The notes below the pieces were generated by a model. The model ran no database searches and had not been told where the DNA came from. It worked only from the letters and a program-made list of their open reading frames with translations. A stretch of DNA of 64,000 bases from assembly GCA_963970005.1 (NCBI GenBank), contig CAXAMN010001336.1:177640-241639 (forward strand). The letters are read 5' to 3'. Positions 33,711 through 45,420 of this stretch are shown one piece after another (positions within the stretch are counted from its first letter, which is position 1; every line of letters begins with the position of its first letter). A program made the translations under genes and the position numbers. The stretch is from Durusdinium trenchii. Lineage: Eukaryota; Sar; Dinophyceae; Suessiales; Symbiodiniaceae.

Positions 33711-35836
33711 GTGGGCTTCGCTGGTGCTCGGGGGACCAAAAGAAAGAGACATCGCAAATCGCTTCATTCTCGAGAGGAGACCACCAAAGGTCCCGGTCAC
33801 CAAACCGGTCAGCGCACTGGTACGGCTGGGGCTCCGGATGATTCTGGGCCTCTCGCGTGGCCTCGGAGGGTGCTCCTTTTCTCGGAGCTGCCGTGGATTC
33901 GGCAGCGCTGATGGGTTTCAACACAAGCAGAAGAGTGAGGTTTGATGGTTTAACTATGGTTTCCTCAACCAAAGCTCAGTCTATCTCCTTTGATTCTTCA
34001 GATCCTTGAGGTGAAGCCAAGGGTGAACGCATGGGACTTCTGATAGGGTGAACGGTGTCCAAAAACCAAAAAGACACACGCACTTGGTCCACGCCATGGC
34101 CGGTGAAAATCGAACGTATCCCCAAAGCCAAGCTTCATGCAAAGCATGGAAGAAGGTCAGCAACTCGACGTCGAACAGCCACTCTCATCCCCCTTCTTCA
34201 ATTGCTCCAAGATGCTCCAAGCTCTGCAAGACTCTTTCCCTTTCCACTCTTTCACTCTTTCCACTCTGCCCTTCTTCCCTTTTCTTCCCCCCCTCCCTTC
34301 CCTCCCGCATCCCCCCACCAACCACTCGGCCCAAGGAGCCCCGAAGCGGAAATGCAGGTTGGAGCGCCGCTTGCCAGGCCTCGGGCGTCGAACGGAGAAG
34401 GCGAAGAATGGCCATGGATCCAGTGGTTCAGAAGTGGTGAACGATTCGCTTTTTTGGGGGGTACTGTAGTACTACTGTACCCCCCTCTCTCTCTCTGAGA
34501 CTTCTAGTAGAGTTACTTACGTACTGGTCTGTCTTCAGCTGTAAGGAGAACGACTTCGGGACATGGTGCCCAAACATATCCCTGATCTGCTCCAGATTTC
34601 AGGCCAAACTATCTGCTTGGCCTGAGCCAAAGCACACGGAGACAGTTACCAATTCGGTGAGGTCGGCCCTGGGCGCCGCGCTGCGCGGCCACCCCGCGCC
34701 GCTGGGGCGCCCGACAAGCCTTTCTCTTCCCCATAGAATCCAGGATTGTCCCTGGGCCGAGGTGAGTCATCTGGGCACGTCAGGTGTGCGTCAGCACAGA
34801 GCTGTGTCTTCCTTTTTCTGTGGACACCCCAAACGAAACATGAAGCGGTCTGATCGAAATCTATTCGTTGGTGATTTTGTTCATGTCATACCGCTTGGTA
34901 GATCGGCTCTCAGGAGCTCCACAGCCACCAAAGGTCACCTTGCAACAGCTGGCTTCTTGGCAATACTTTCTGAGACCAAACAACCAGCAAGTGTGGAACT
35001 TCCAGGCTTTGGAACCGGCAATGGAACCTAATCACATAGACGTTGAAGGGCCGAGGCATGGATTCAAGATGTTTCAGTTTTCTGGTTGGAATTGGAAGGT
35101 CTATCAGTATCGATCTTCATGAAGCTTCATGAAGCTCCACCAGCCACTTCTCTCTTGCTTCCATTGACGGTTCCCTTTTCCCTTCTCCCAAACGCCCGAA
35201 CCGCCCGAACCACCGCGGACGACGGACCCCACGCCACGCGTTCTGCGTCGTGCTGCCGAGCGGCCGGTAGCGGTTCATCCGTGCCGAGGCTCCGCCGGCG
35301 CCCGCGTTGGTCTGGGCGGTTCTCCGTTGGGAAGCGAGCTGCGTTTGGTCAGGGGAGTTTCTGACCTGGTGAAGGCCGAAAAGGGCCAAAGGATGGCAGA
35401 TTTTGGCCCAGAGATTCGGTGGAGAATCACAGAGGTGGTTCTTTGGGATTCTGGTGGCATTACTCATCACATTCGGTTTGACTTTCTTCCACGCAGTGTG
35501 GCACTTTCTTCCATCCCATCCCACAAAAATCCCGAACGATTGGGGTGACCCGGGTTGGTTCTTTTGTAAGAAGACATGATTTGGCGAGGGCGGGGCCTGG
35601 AGCGAACCTTGGATTGGCTTAAGGAATCGGGAACAACAACACATTCCGCAGGTTTGGGGCCTTCACCCAGTTCGGGAAACTACCCACCCACCAGGAGGTG
35701 GAATGCTTCGACTCCTTGTTGGTTTCACCACACCCACAGCTCCCAGCACCCATCCCCAAATGGATCGCCACAAGCACGTCCGCCATCGACGGATCGCCGC
35801 CGACAGGGCTCGATGCGCCGTTGCGCCATGCGCAAC

Positions 35837-35908
35837 CTGCGCCAAGGCGCCGCAGTGTCGCCGGGCATCAGGTTCCCAAAGATGTCAAAGTAGACACCAG
35901 CTAAACCC
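35837..35908 (-). CDS. Exon of unknown protein
   Basis: A 72-bp exon between CGCTCCCAG and a GCGCAG|GTTGCG donor reads GLAGVYFDIFGNLMPGDTAA. The frame continues coding-like past the donor to about 35740. Family unknown. Confidence 0.38.
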
Positions 35909-36320
35909 CTGGGAGCGGTGAACCGGAGCGGTGAACCGGCACGGGTTCTGTTCACGATCGAAGCCCCTGGGCCCGGATCCTTTGAGCCTTCCACCAAACC
36001 GCTGTTCACAGTCCCCTCGGGGGTCTTTCTGGCAGAAATGTTTGGGGCCATGCAGAAATGGGAGATGCAAGACCTACCACAGAACACCTTTTCCCTGACC
36101 CGCGAAACCCGCGAAACCCGTGTTTTGTTGGGAAGCATGCTTGAAGCAAGATCCTGACCTGAAGTGGAAGGGCCGTTTCGCCAGTGAGGGGTGCTGTCTT
36201 TCGCCGGGTCTTCTTCCGATCTCCGGAAAAGCCGACGCAAACCTGCTGGAGCGGTGCCCGGAGAGTCTCCGCAACGCTTGCGGTGCCACCACAGGTGCCC
36301 ATGGGACATGTTTCAGACAC

Positions 36321-36413
36321 TACCCTAAGAATCCGGGCCTTCAAACACATAGGGTTTTGAGGGCCCAGGAGGGTCCGACCCCTGCCATGGAGAGCCCAAG
36401 GATTCTTAGGGTA
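36321..36413. repeat. Small foldback element
   Basis: Inverted arms TACCCTAAGAATCCGGGCC (36321-36339) and GCCCAAGGATTCTTAGGGTA (36394-36413) around a 54-bp loop. Confidence 0.65.
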
Positions 36414-36564
36414 TAGATGATCATGGAGCAGGCCGACATCTCAAACAGAGTGATCATCCCTGCCGACGGCGACGGGTGTTGTGGGATAGTTCTACACATA
36501 CCATTCACAAAAAGGCTTAGCAGAATTAAACATAGCCTTTACATGAGCCATGCTTGGACGATGC

Positions 36565-36662
36565 CCTTTGTTCCTAGTAGCTTCTTGCTCCCAGTAGTAA
36601 GGCCAGGAGCGCCCCCCGTTCGTAGCGTCGCTCCGTTCGTAGCGATGCCCTTTGTTACGTTC
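36565..36662. repeat. CTAGTAG/CGTAGC-family repeat cluster
   Basis: TTTGTTCCTAGTAGCTTCTT and AGTAGTAAGGCCAGGAGCGC are followed by CGTTCGTAGCG variants. Confidence 0.8.
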
Positions 36663-36989
36663 GTCGCACGGTTTGTCGCACATCAAGAGTCGCCCAAAAG
36701 CCCCTCAGAGCAACGTTTCGTCACACGACGTAACGCCCTGAGACATGCCCACAAACCCCGCCATGGTTTCCCTCTGTGTGGTTCCGACCCATCCAAGGTG
36801 ATTGCGCCCTGGTTCGCTGAGGTTTGCACAAGCCTGGCAAGAGCAAACGGCTTGCACACCAAGCTCAGCCAGCCATCCAAAACTTTGAGGAGACAAGTTC
36901 AAGACCACAAGTTCAAGACCATGTCTTGGGTCACGTGCCTTCATTTCAGGGTCTCTATTCTCTTGTTCAAAAGTAGTAAATTGACTGAT

Positions 36990-38100
36990 TGGAATCAAAA
37001 CAATGAGGATTGATCCATGGAACGGGCCGTAGCGCCGTGTCTTGCCAATGCTAAGTGCCATGAGAGGTCGATTTTTCCAGAGACGACTTGCGAGAAGACA
37101 TGACAATGGTCATAGCCGAGGGCAAAAGGTGGTGCAAGCAATCACAGCATTCAACAAAAATAGGCACATTTGACGCCACAGTGAACTGCAGTTCAGAACT
37201 CCTCACCAAAAGAGGGTATGGAGACGATCGTGTGGAACATGTACTCCCTCAGCAACGTGGCTTGTGACACATGTCCATTTCTGAACCAGCCATCCCGAGC
37301 AAAACCCACACACCGCTCGAACACCGATCGAACACCCTGAATCACATCAAAGAAAGGTCTCAAAGGTCTCACGACAAGTGTCAAAGCACCATAAGAAAGA
37401 ACAGAACGATTTAGAAGAGGAAGGAAGGCAGGAAGGCAGGGAGGGAGGGAGGGCGGAAAAAAAGACTAAGAGAAAAGAAGAAAACGACAGAACCGAAAAG
37501 AAAACAAAAAAAGACTCGACAAACAGAACAAAATAGGTCTAAAATGGTCTGAACAACAAAAAACACATTGCCTAGCCCCTTCGCTGCCTCTCCACTTGAT
37601 CCAAGAGTTGGTCACTCTCCTGGATGCTTTGCGAGTCGACACCTTTTCTTCTTACTGGCAATACAGCTGCTTTTTTGAATCGAGCATGGATAATATCGGA
37701 TTGGCCCCAGATCAAAGCCACGCTGCCACGCGTCGCGGAAAGAAAAAACCACAACACATCTGGCCGGTGGTATCAGGACACTTCCATTCGAGCTTGGGAC
37801 TTCCAGTACCGAAGTCCAAAGACCTTATTGGCATCATTGAAGTAAAGGAAATCCTCCAAACATCGTAGAAAGAAAGTGAGCCCTCAGGATGGTGCCTGTT
37901 CGCGTTGTTTCGGGGCTGATTGACAGGGTATCATAGCATGAGATTGGAACATCATTGTTCCCTCAAAATGACATCCAATTCTCTTATAGCAACCTTGGTG
38001 AGCTAGCTAGAAAGGCTCACTCAAATCGATGATTTTGATCACCAGGCTACCGGACTTGCTTGTGCACCTGATAATGTAGGATCTTGATAAATAACAAATG
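36990..38100. other. No supported gene
   Basis: AT-rich, with purine-rich tracts near 37400-37540 (AAGGAAGG, GGGAGGGAGGG). No exon-like block was seen. Confidence 0.45.
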
Positions 38101-38479
38101 CAAATGGGGGGGCTTTATTCATCTAAGCAACCCAAGGGTGCCCATCGAGGAGTGTTTCACTACGGAGGTCCTCTCCATTGGAGACCAAGTCGGAGTACAG
38201 CAAGGCCTGTTGACACACGCGTGAAACGCGCCGTTGGAGCCAAAGGCAGGTTGCCACCCACCAAGCGCAGGTCGAAAAGGCGACGTGGGGGTGGGGTAAT
38301 AAACATCACTCGGCGGCGAACAAGGATCAGGCACCCACGAAATTCATGCAACTCTCCCCAAACTCCAAATGCATTGTCACCTGTGACACCTCCTTTCTTT
38401 CACCCCTGGAAAAACGATGGCCTGGTCCGCGTGGCACGGAGGTGCGGGTTCCGCGGGTTCCGCGGTTTTCTCAGCGGCC

Positions 38480-38634
38480 GTGGGGGTGTGTGGGACGGAG
38501 GAGCGCCGGGCGCCAAAAGAGGCAGCAGAAATGCAGAGGTTGAGAGAGGACCTGAGTCATCCGGACTCGAAACAAAAATCGGTACAAGAAAACCCTAGAA
38601 GTCCAGTTGGACTATATTTGGACCGGCTGAAGTA
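38480..38634 (+). CDS. Candidate plus-strand C-terminal segment
   Basis: The plus frame EERRAPKEAAEMQRLREDLS runs to a TAA at about 38632-38634. The 3' part overlaps the dispersed repeat at 38598-38704, so at least that end is repeat-derived; the rest may be coding. Confidence 0.22.
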
Positions 38635-38704
38635 AAGGAAGTTCCCGATCTCAGGTCCCCTAGTCAGACCATTCTTTTTAATAGTCTTTGACTCCCAGGG
38701 TATA
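38598..38704 (+). repeat. Dispersed repeat copy (partner at 47054)
   Basis: Shares GAAGT(C/T)CAGTTGGACTA, GGCTGAAGTAAAGGA and ATAGTCTTTGACTCCCAGGG with 47054-47151. Confidence 0.75.
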
Positions 38705-39212
38705 GGACCTGACACTGGTACACTAGGACAGAAATCTCAGGACCACATCGTGGGTACATACGGGATCGGCTCAGCCGGCCCTACCACCTATAGGGCCGGG
38801 CTCTTTTCCTTCCAAACCGACGAAGCCCTCGCTTTTGGGCGACCGGAGTGGTCTTGGTCCTGTCCTACCAGCCGCCCGTTCCGCCCAACGGGAGACCTGG
38901 CCAAAGGCATCGAACGAACACGCGCACGTTGGAGGCCCCCCAAACCATCGCCCAACAGGAAGATGAAAAAGCTGGGTTTTCCATGGCCAAATTGGAGCCA
39001 TACCAAAAGTGGTGAACTTCCTCTAGCTCCTTTGCTGGTTTGGTTGACGGGATTTGTGGACACCCTCAGCTCTTCCTCCCGCCTGACTCTGCAGCTTGGA
39101 TGGTGTCGTAGGGAGGTTGTCTTGACTGAGCAGCCGGTGTGCATGGCCCCGGCGTTGGGCAAGACAGAAAGAACGCGCAGGCGTGACCCTGGAGTCTCCA
39201 AGTGACCTTTCA

Positions 39213-39303
39213 CAAGTAGTAGGGGCCAGGAGCGACTAGTAGCGTCCTTGCTCCTAGTAGCGATGCCAGGAGCCCCTAGTAGCTTCTTGTTCCTAGTAAT
39301 AGC
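39213..39303. repeat. CTAGTAG-family repeat cluster
   Basis: Module order TAGTAGCGTCCTTGCTCC, TAGTAGCGATGCCAGGAGCC, TAGTAGCTTCTTGTTCC. Confidence 0.85.
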
Positions 39304-39566
39304 TCAAACCATGATGTCAAGTTCATAGTTCGGGCACTTTGAAGAACCAGGTAGCAGGACCATCCGGCGTTGGGTGCCCTGGCTGGGAGTCCACCTAGCC
39401 CACCATCTGGGATCGAACACGCCAGGACACCCAGTTCTGGCATGGGGCAGGTAGAAAACACACATGGAACACTCGGGAAACACGGGACATGCTGGAGTTG
39501 TAAAGCTGACCCTGGAAGTTGATGGGCCAACCCAGGCATGCCGGGGACGGCAGTCCCAAAGTGCAG

Positions 39567-39714
39567 GTTTTTCGCCACCCGGAAAGTCTTCAAACCCCTA
39601 TCACCGGGGGCAACAAATCCATGTACCGTCCTTGGAATGGTTTCCTGGAAGAAGTCTTCCCATTCTTCATGGCCCGTTTGAAACAGGACGCCACCTGGAA
39701 GAAGATTTTGGAAA
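39567..39714 (+). CDS. Candidate plus-strand exon
   Basis: A 148-bp open block between AAAGTGCAG and GAAA|GTAGAT reads VFRHPESLQTPITGGNKSMY, then RPWNGFLEEVFPFFMARLKQ. The second part would be an amphipathic helix. Codon bias is weak (about 60%), and a long minus frame covers the same bases, so strand is uncertain. Confidence 0.32.
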
Positions 39715-40695
39715 GTAGATGAGTTGCCTCTTTGCTTTTGAAGATCCAACTTGTCCTCTCTCACAAACACCGGGGCCCAGCTCAATCCACCTAGAATGGG
39801 CCCATCGTCACCACCCCATCGTCTCGGGTGCTCAGGCTTCTGATCCAACAAGTCCAGCACCGCTTGCTGGGTGTCCGTGTCTGTCCTAAGGAGCTGTCAA
39901 CGGATGGCCACGATGTGCCACGATGTGTCACCATGTGCCACGTGGTGAAAGAGGGATGAGGAGAATGCTCAGTGAACTTGTTGGGCGCTTTTCGCAGCTG
40001 GAAACCGCCTGTGATGTGTATCAAGTCTTCTTCATTTTCGCTTTGAATTTGCCCAAATGATCTACCTCAAAGACATTTTGCAAGCCCAAAGTCATCTTAA
40101 GGGCTAACACTTTTATTCAACAGTACCCTCCCACCGTAGAAGTTGGACCCGGTCCTATCTTGCACTTCAAACCCTTCTGGGTTCCCAATCTCCAGTCCGC
40201 CTCTCCAGTCCACTGCCACACTCTGTCGACTTCAGCCCCCGGACGGGTCGAGGGAGAGGACATAGTCCAAATTGTTCACCAAATCTCAGTCGAAAGGCGA
40301 GAGCACGACAGAAGCTCTCCGGGACTCTCTCTCTCTGGCACGACAGAAGCACCCCTCCATGGATTACAACTGGGCGCGAGCGGGGTCGCTTCCTGCTTTT
40401 GGGGGTAAACCGGGGGTAAACCGAGAGGTTCTCCCGGTTGGGGCGAGAGGCGAGACTGGGCGGTTCTCGGTGGAGGGAGAAGTTGGTGCCCAGGTGGTGT
40501 GGGCAGTTTGGAGTCCCACGCGTCATGGGACTCCTTCAAAAAAAACACCATGGGTTTTAATATGAGTCTTCTTCGAAGTCACCGAGGCCAGAGGCCATGG
40601 CACATCTCGCAGGTGCGCAACAACGGCTTTTCGGTCGACCGAGCGAGCATGTCGAGCGATCGGATTGGAGAGGCTCCCGGCTCCGATCGAATCCT

Positions 40696-40875
40696 TGGAG
40701 CTACTAGGAGCGATGCCCTTTGTTACTTAGCTTAGCTTCTTGTTACTCGTAGTAAGGATGCTCCGTTCGTAGTACGGCCAGGAGCCCCGTTCGTAGCGTC
40801 CGATCGCTCCGATGCCAGGAGCCCCGAACGTAGCGATGCACCTTGTTCTGAACGTAGCTTCTAGCTACTTCTAGA
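40696..40875. repeat. CTAGTAG/CGTAGC-family repeat cluster
   Basis: One of the longest clusters, about 180 bp, alternating TAGTAG-type starts with CGTAGCG starts and GCCAGGAGCCCCG tails. Confidence 0.85.
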
Positions 40876-40938
40876 GGGGGCTTCAGCCGACATGACAACG
40901 ACTGAGGACAAACGACGCTTGAACACCATCCGGTTCAC

Positions 40939-40994
40939 CCCCTCTCCGGTGGTCTCCCGGCTGGAGGCATCGGCGTTTTCCGCGGCCGCCAGAC
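40939..40994 (-). CDS. 56-bp exon of unknown protein
   Basis: CGCCTCCAG precedes and GGG|GTGAAC follows LAAAENADASSRETTGEG, with 14 of 17 codons ending in G or C. A plus-strand frame (40892-41107) overlaps. Confidence 0.3.
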
Positions 40995-41510
40995 CTGGAG
41001 GCGCGAACCGTTGTTCGTTGGCTTCGGTCGTTGGTCCTTTGCTACGGCCGACCGGTGCAGCTGTTATTGTTGGGGATTACTTGGTTTCAGGACACCTTAA
41101 AACCATTTAAACCCGAATACCTGGTCTTCGAGGTCTGTTTCCTACCACCTCTGTCCTTGTTTTCTTTCGCAACACGCGCGTAACCGTGGTCGCCGCGTCG
41201 CGAACGAAGAAGCGGCAAAGCAGTTGGCCAAACACTTCTGGGTTGGCAACGCTTCTGTTTGCGAAGTGGGTGACTTCAAGATCGCATCCCCGGATGTTCA
41301 CATCCGGATCCCATCAGAGTTGGGATGTGAAAGGACCGAAGCGCGTTGGCCGTCACAGAAAAATGCGAGTTCCAGAAACACCGAGCCCCGAGCCAGCGCC
41401 TGAAGGAAACAAATGACGTTTATGAGGAGGGTGAACATCTCACCATGTTTGCTAGTGGAGGAACATGGTGCATCACGACCTGCAGTGACCCCCTCAGTTT
41501 TTTTCTTGGA

Positions 41511-41736
41511 AACCAAAGGTTGTCCGAACTTTCCACATGTAGTAACAAGAAGCTACTAGGAACAAGTGCATCGCTACTAGTAACAAGTGCCTTACTAGTA
41601 GTAACAAGAAGCTATTAGAAACAAGTGCATCGCTTCGTGTTACTACTAGTAAGGCACTTGTTAGTAGTAGCGATGCACTTATTTCTAATAGCTTCTTGTT
41701 ACTACCAACCAAAGGTTGTCCGAACTTTCCACATGT
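41511..41736. mobile_element. Palindromic CTAGTAG element flanked by 30-bp direct repeats
   Basis: Perfect 30-bp direct repeats (41511-41540 and 41707-41736, beginning AACCAAAGGTTGTCCGAACT) flank a 166-bp insert. The insert is largely palindromic: GTAGTAACAAGAAGCTATTA on the left is mirrored by TAATAGCTTCTTGTTACTAC on the right. It is the clearest case in which the modular repeat behaves as a discrete inserted unit. Confidence 0.75.
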
Positions 41737-42063
41737 TGGGTTTCAGCGGCGAAGCATGGGGAAAGCAACCAAAGTTCCCCGCAGGCGGCAAGTGATCCAT
41801 GTACTTCCTGGGTAGGTGCTGCTGACGACAACGGAACTCCGATAGAAGGCTCCGAAAACACTATGGCATGCTCTCGCAACCAATATAGACAATATGTTGT
41901 AGTACATTAAAAAAGAAACAATAGTATATCATATAGTATATCACAGTATAGACTATAATTTAAATATCTACAGATGATCTGGCTCACACCAGTACCCTCA
42001 ACCATGTCATTCCTTTTCGCTTCCCATCGCCCACTCCCTCACCGATCTCGAAGGTCGGTTCAC

Positions 42064-43159
42064 GGTCCCGTGGGTCCCGCGCCGTCCATGGCCGCTTGGG
42101 TACTGTTCTCCACTGGCAAGCCTTTGAGAACGACAGGAAGCCGACGACCCCGGCTTCCACCCAAGCGGGGCCCCGACGGCATTGGAGGGACCCCACAAAA
42201 CTCTTGACGGCTTTCTTTTGGTTTTTTCTTTTTCTGCTTCCTCTTGCATAGGAAGACGATCAAAAGGCGTGGCGTTGTAGGGACATGTTGGGGCTTGGTT
42301 GAAATCAGAAAGGAAAGGGGGTCTATGTGAGCTTACTCCACTGGTCTAACTAGCAGGGTGGCTGGGTAGGCACCCAGCTACCCAGTGGCACTCAGTGGCT
42401 TCTTATGCCATTGGTCCTGCATGTGCAAGCTTCAGTTACTAGCTTCTTGTTCCTAGTAGCAAGCATGCTACTAGTAATGCCCTTGTTACTAGTAACGATG
42501 CCCTTTGCCACTAGTAGCTTCTTGTTACACCCAACATTGGCCTTTCGGGCTCCGCTCACCGATTCGCTCGTCGTTCGGTCCACTCGCCGGGTCTCCCGGA
42601 CTTTGCACCGCCACTTCCGCACGGGAGACCTCGGCGCCCGGGCGGATCCTTCCGGTCAGAAGCTGCTGCCGTACGTGGTCAGCTCTGCGATTCTGAAATC
42701 AAAGCCCCGTGGAGTTTCTGGAGTTTGGTCAATTCGGCCTCTGTGAGGCCGTGAAGGCGGGAGAGCTTCTCCCTTTCTGAAACACCTCACCCTTATGTTT
42801 GCTGATGCAGCTGATGCAGCTGACGGCTCTTTGTGAAGGCTCTTCACCTCAGGTGTAAGGATCCTCTTGTGGGGGTGGTGCGCTCAGCGATCCCCGGGTC
42901 CAGATGCCCCATCGAAGCGTTCGTCACTTTTCGGGTGAACGACTGCTGGTTGGCCCGACGCATCGCCCCACCGGGTCCAAGTCGCTGCTTCGCCCAGCGG
43001 TTTCGCCCACGAGGCCTCCCCCCCGAAGGTGAAGATGGAGGTCGTTTCACAGAGGCCCTGACCGCATCGTAGGGTGTGAAGACTTCCACATAAAGGTAGA
43101 GCGTGTAGTTATTACCTGGGCATCGTTCCAGTTTCCTTCGGACGACGACTTGTGCGGCG
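42064..43159 (-). CDS. Unknown protein, four phase-matched exons
   Basis: Exons 43116-43159, 42944-43057, 42560-42662 and 42064-42121 join with agreeing phases (0, 0, 1) using GT donors (GTAATA, GTCGTT, GTGAGC, GTGAAC) and AG acceptors, the first after a pyrimidine-rich TTTCGTCCTCCAG. Readable parts: HKSSSEGNWNDAQ; TTSIFTFGGEASWAKPLGEA; LLTGRIRPGAEVSRAEVAVQ; LPVENSTQAAMDGAGPTG. The peptide is rich in Trp, Gly and Asn and looks extracellular or beta-rich, but no family is recognised. It lies downstream of the REJ-like exons on the same strand and may be part of that gene. The 42.3-42.55 kb intron carries a CTAGTAG cluster (42432-42528). Confidence 0.45.
42432..42530. repeat. CTAGTAG-family repeat cluster
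   Basis: TACTAGCTTCTTGTTCCTAG, TACTAGTAATGCCCTTGTTA and CACTAGTAGCTTCTTGTTAC modules. Confidence 0.85.
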
Positions 43160-43260
43160 CTGGAGGACGAAAGGGGGTGTCGTCTTTTTTTTCGCACCAG
43201 CGAGGGAGACATGTCTACGGTACGTACCTCTCAACTGCTGGATCTCTGATGGTTTTCCTT

Positions 43261-43700
43261 TCTGAAGAGTGAAAGTAGGTAGGGACTGAATTCAGGAGTT
43301 AGAAAGAATTAACTTCAGAGGTAATTTTTTTTTCCATCAATCCTTGGTCCAACATAGGGTGCGAACAACAATTACATGAAGAGCTAATTCTTTTCAACTT
43401 GTTAACTCAAATGTAGTGATCTGAAGAATGAACTTTGGATTTGATTCTTTTGGAATTTCATTGACCAGTGCTTGGGACAAGGAGAAGAAGCATTAACTCT
43501 GGATTTAATTCTTTTGCAAGTCTGTTTGAAGTCCTCTTGGAAGACTAGGAAACTAGAAAGGTTTACGCACGAGAAAGACTATAATTTGGGACACAGGGAA
43601 AAATAATTAACTCTGGAGTTACTTCCACAAGCGACCATGCGACCATGCCAGAAATGAAAAGAATTAACATCAGGATCAAATTCTTAACTCTGGAAAATAC
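43261..43700 (+). repeat. Degenerate AT-rich direct repeats
   Basis: At least four diverged copies of an AACTCTGGATTTAATTCTTTTG-like unit at about 43433, 43493, 43607 and 43660, spaced 50-115 bp. Confidence 0.55.
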
Positions 43701-44564
43701 TCCGTTTCGTGAAAGTATACGTCAATAGATACCGAGCAAATGGATAGGAACACTTTTTGAAGATCCCCAAATCTCTCTCTCTCTCTCTTACTCTTAAGGC
43801 AAAGAAAGCACTCCGGGAGTGTCTTCGAACAGGTCTCCTAGGCAATGATTTTCCTCGGAAGCTTCGGAACCAAATCGACCAGTCTACCACGCATGCTTTG
43901 GTCGTTCCCCTCTTCAACTGACCTCCATCCTCCCACCCCTCCCAGCGACGAACGCACTGAGCTCTCCTCACTGGGCTCTCCTAGGACCAAGCGCGACAGC
44001 TCCTGGCGTCGCCGGTTCGCTTCAGAATCGAACCAACGTGGGAGGCATTTCCTGAAAAGGCACAGGCCAAAACCCCCCTCCAGAAGACACGAACGAACGA
44101 AAACCCCACGTGAATGGGTGGAAGCTCAAGGTTTTCGTGGATGCCGACAGGTTGGTGTCCCGAACATGAAGCTCAAGGTTTTCGAATCCCAGCACCTTAA
44201 GCACCGTTTTCACTCCTTTTGGAGTCCCAAAGAGCCAATTCTTTTCCAGGGCGGATGTGGATGTGGATGGAGGCCTAGAAGGTTTTAGATGGCACAAGTT
44301 ACCCCAAGATTCCGGTTGAACAATGACACCTCCAAAACCCATCTGTCTAAGACATCTATGAGTGGGGGTGCCCAACCGATGCCATTGAGTCTCTGAAACC
44401 GCCATCGAGCCCTCGTTGTCTTGGCACGTCCAAGCGCAACCGCATGGGGTTCCTCATCCAGGTCGGCCATTGGTGATACTTGTTGGTTCCCTGACTGGGG
44501 GTACACTCCCTGAACTGGAATCCATGGAAGTTCACCCCTTGTTTTCTAGAGGAAAAAAATGGTC

Positions 44565-44800
44565 ATCCAAGGCGGTCCTGCCAGTGTATCCCCTTCCCAT
44601 CAAACTCAACCAACGGCCTACAGGTCGCTCGCTCAGGCCACCCCTCCTGTGGTCGCTCATGGTCCAACCCCTCATGCCGAGATCCACGTGCCTTGGAAGA
44701 GACTTGTTGTCGATCCGCGTTGAAGGCCGCATCCAAGGGATTTCCCTCCACAAACTTGATGTAGCCTGGGCATCTGGTGCAGCTCCGTTTGAAGACACCG
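44565..44800 (-). CDS. Candidate exon block
   Basis: Minus frame CPGYIKFVEGNPLDAAFNAD then RQQVSSKARGSRHEG, open to a TGA near 44563. No family recognised. A second minus frame is also open. Position fits a downstream exon of the REJ-like gene. Confidence 0.3.
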
Positions 44801-45420
44801 GTGACCCAGAAAGCAAAGGTGCAGACTACGTACAGCTTCAGTCATGAAACTCATTGAGCTTTTTGTAAGCAGAACAAAGAACACCCAACAAATGGCTTTG
44901 ATGTGCCCTATCACAACGGATGATTTACTCACAGGATTCTGGCGTCTACTCTCAGTGGTGCATCCAGGCATGCCAGGACACCTTGTATGAAACCATAAAC
45001 CATCGAAGCCTTAGCAAAACAGGTTTCCAAACCAAACACCTCACACGGAGATGGATCACCAGTTTCACCGAAAACTCGGACCGAAGTGGAGCGATCCAAG
45101 TGGCTTCGTTTGACTGACCGAACGAACCTGAATGAACTCTGTTGACCACCAGCCGCTCCCTTTCTAGGGTAAAACTTCCTATCAATTCAGGGGTATCGGG
45201 GTTCGAGGTAACATGAGATAAGTACTGACAACTGCAATATCAACAAAAAGTGGAGTCACGACCAGTCTAGCTATTGGGCCAGGGGGTCCTCAATACACAC
45301 CGATACACACCCATATATATCTGGAGAAGCGTTCTTTTCCTTCACATTTATGGCCATAGACCATATAGCCATGCACCATTTTCATGATACTTATAGCCAG
45401 ACTTCATAGACCTCTTCCAC

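Noticed and set aside
33550..33900. Long frames on both strands (DVSFFWSPEHQRSPPGTRW on minus)
   Set aside because: Splice-site evidence favours a small plus exon, but bias favours the minus strand; not resolvable by eye, so only a low-confidence plus exon was listed.
39276..39860. Minus ORF of 194 codons starting MLDLLDQKPEHPRRWGGDDG
   Set aside because: Its 3' end is CTAGTAG repeat sequence, bias is uneven, and splice sites suit a plus exon better. The start region might still be coding.
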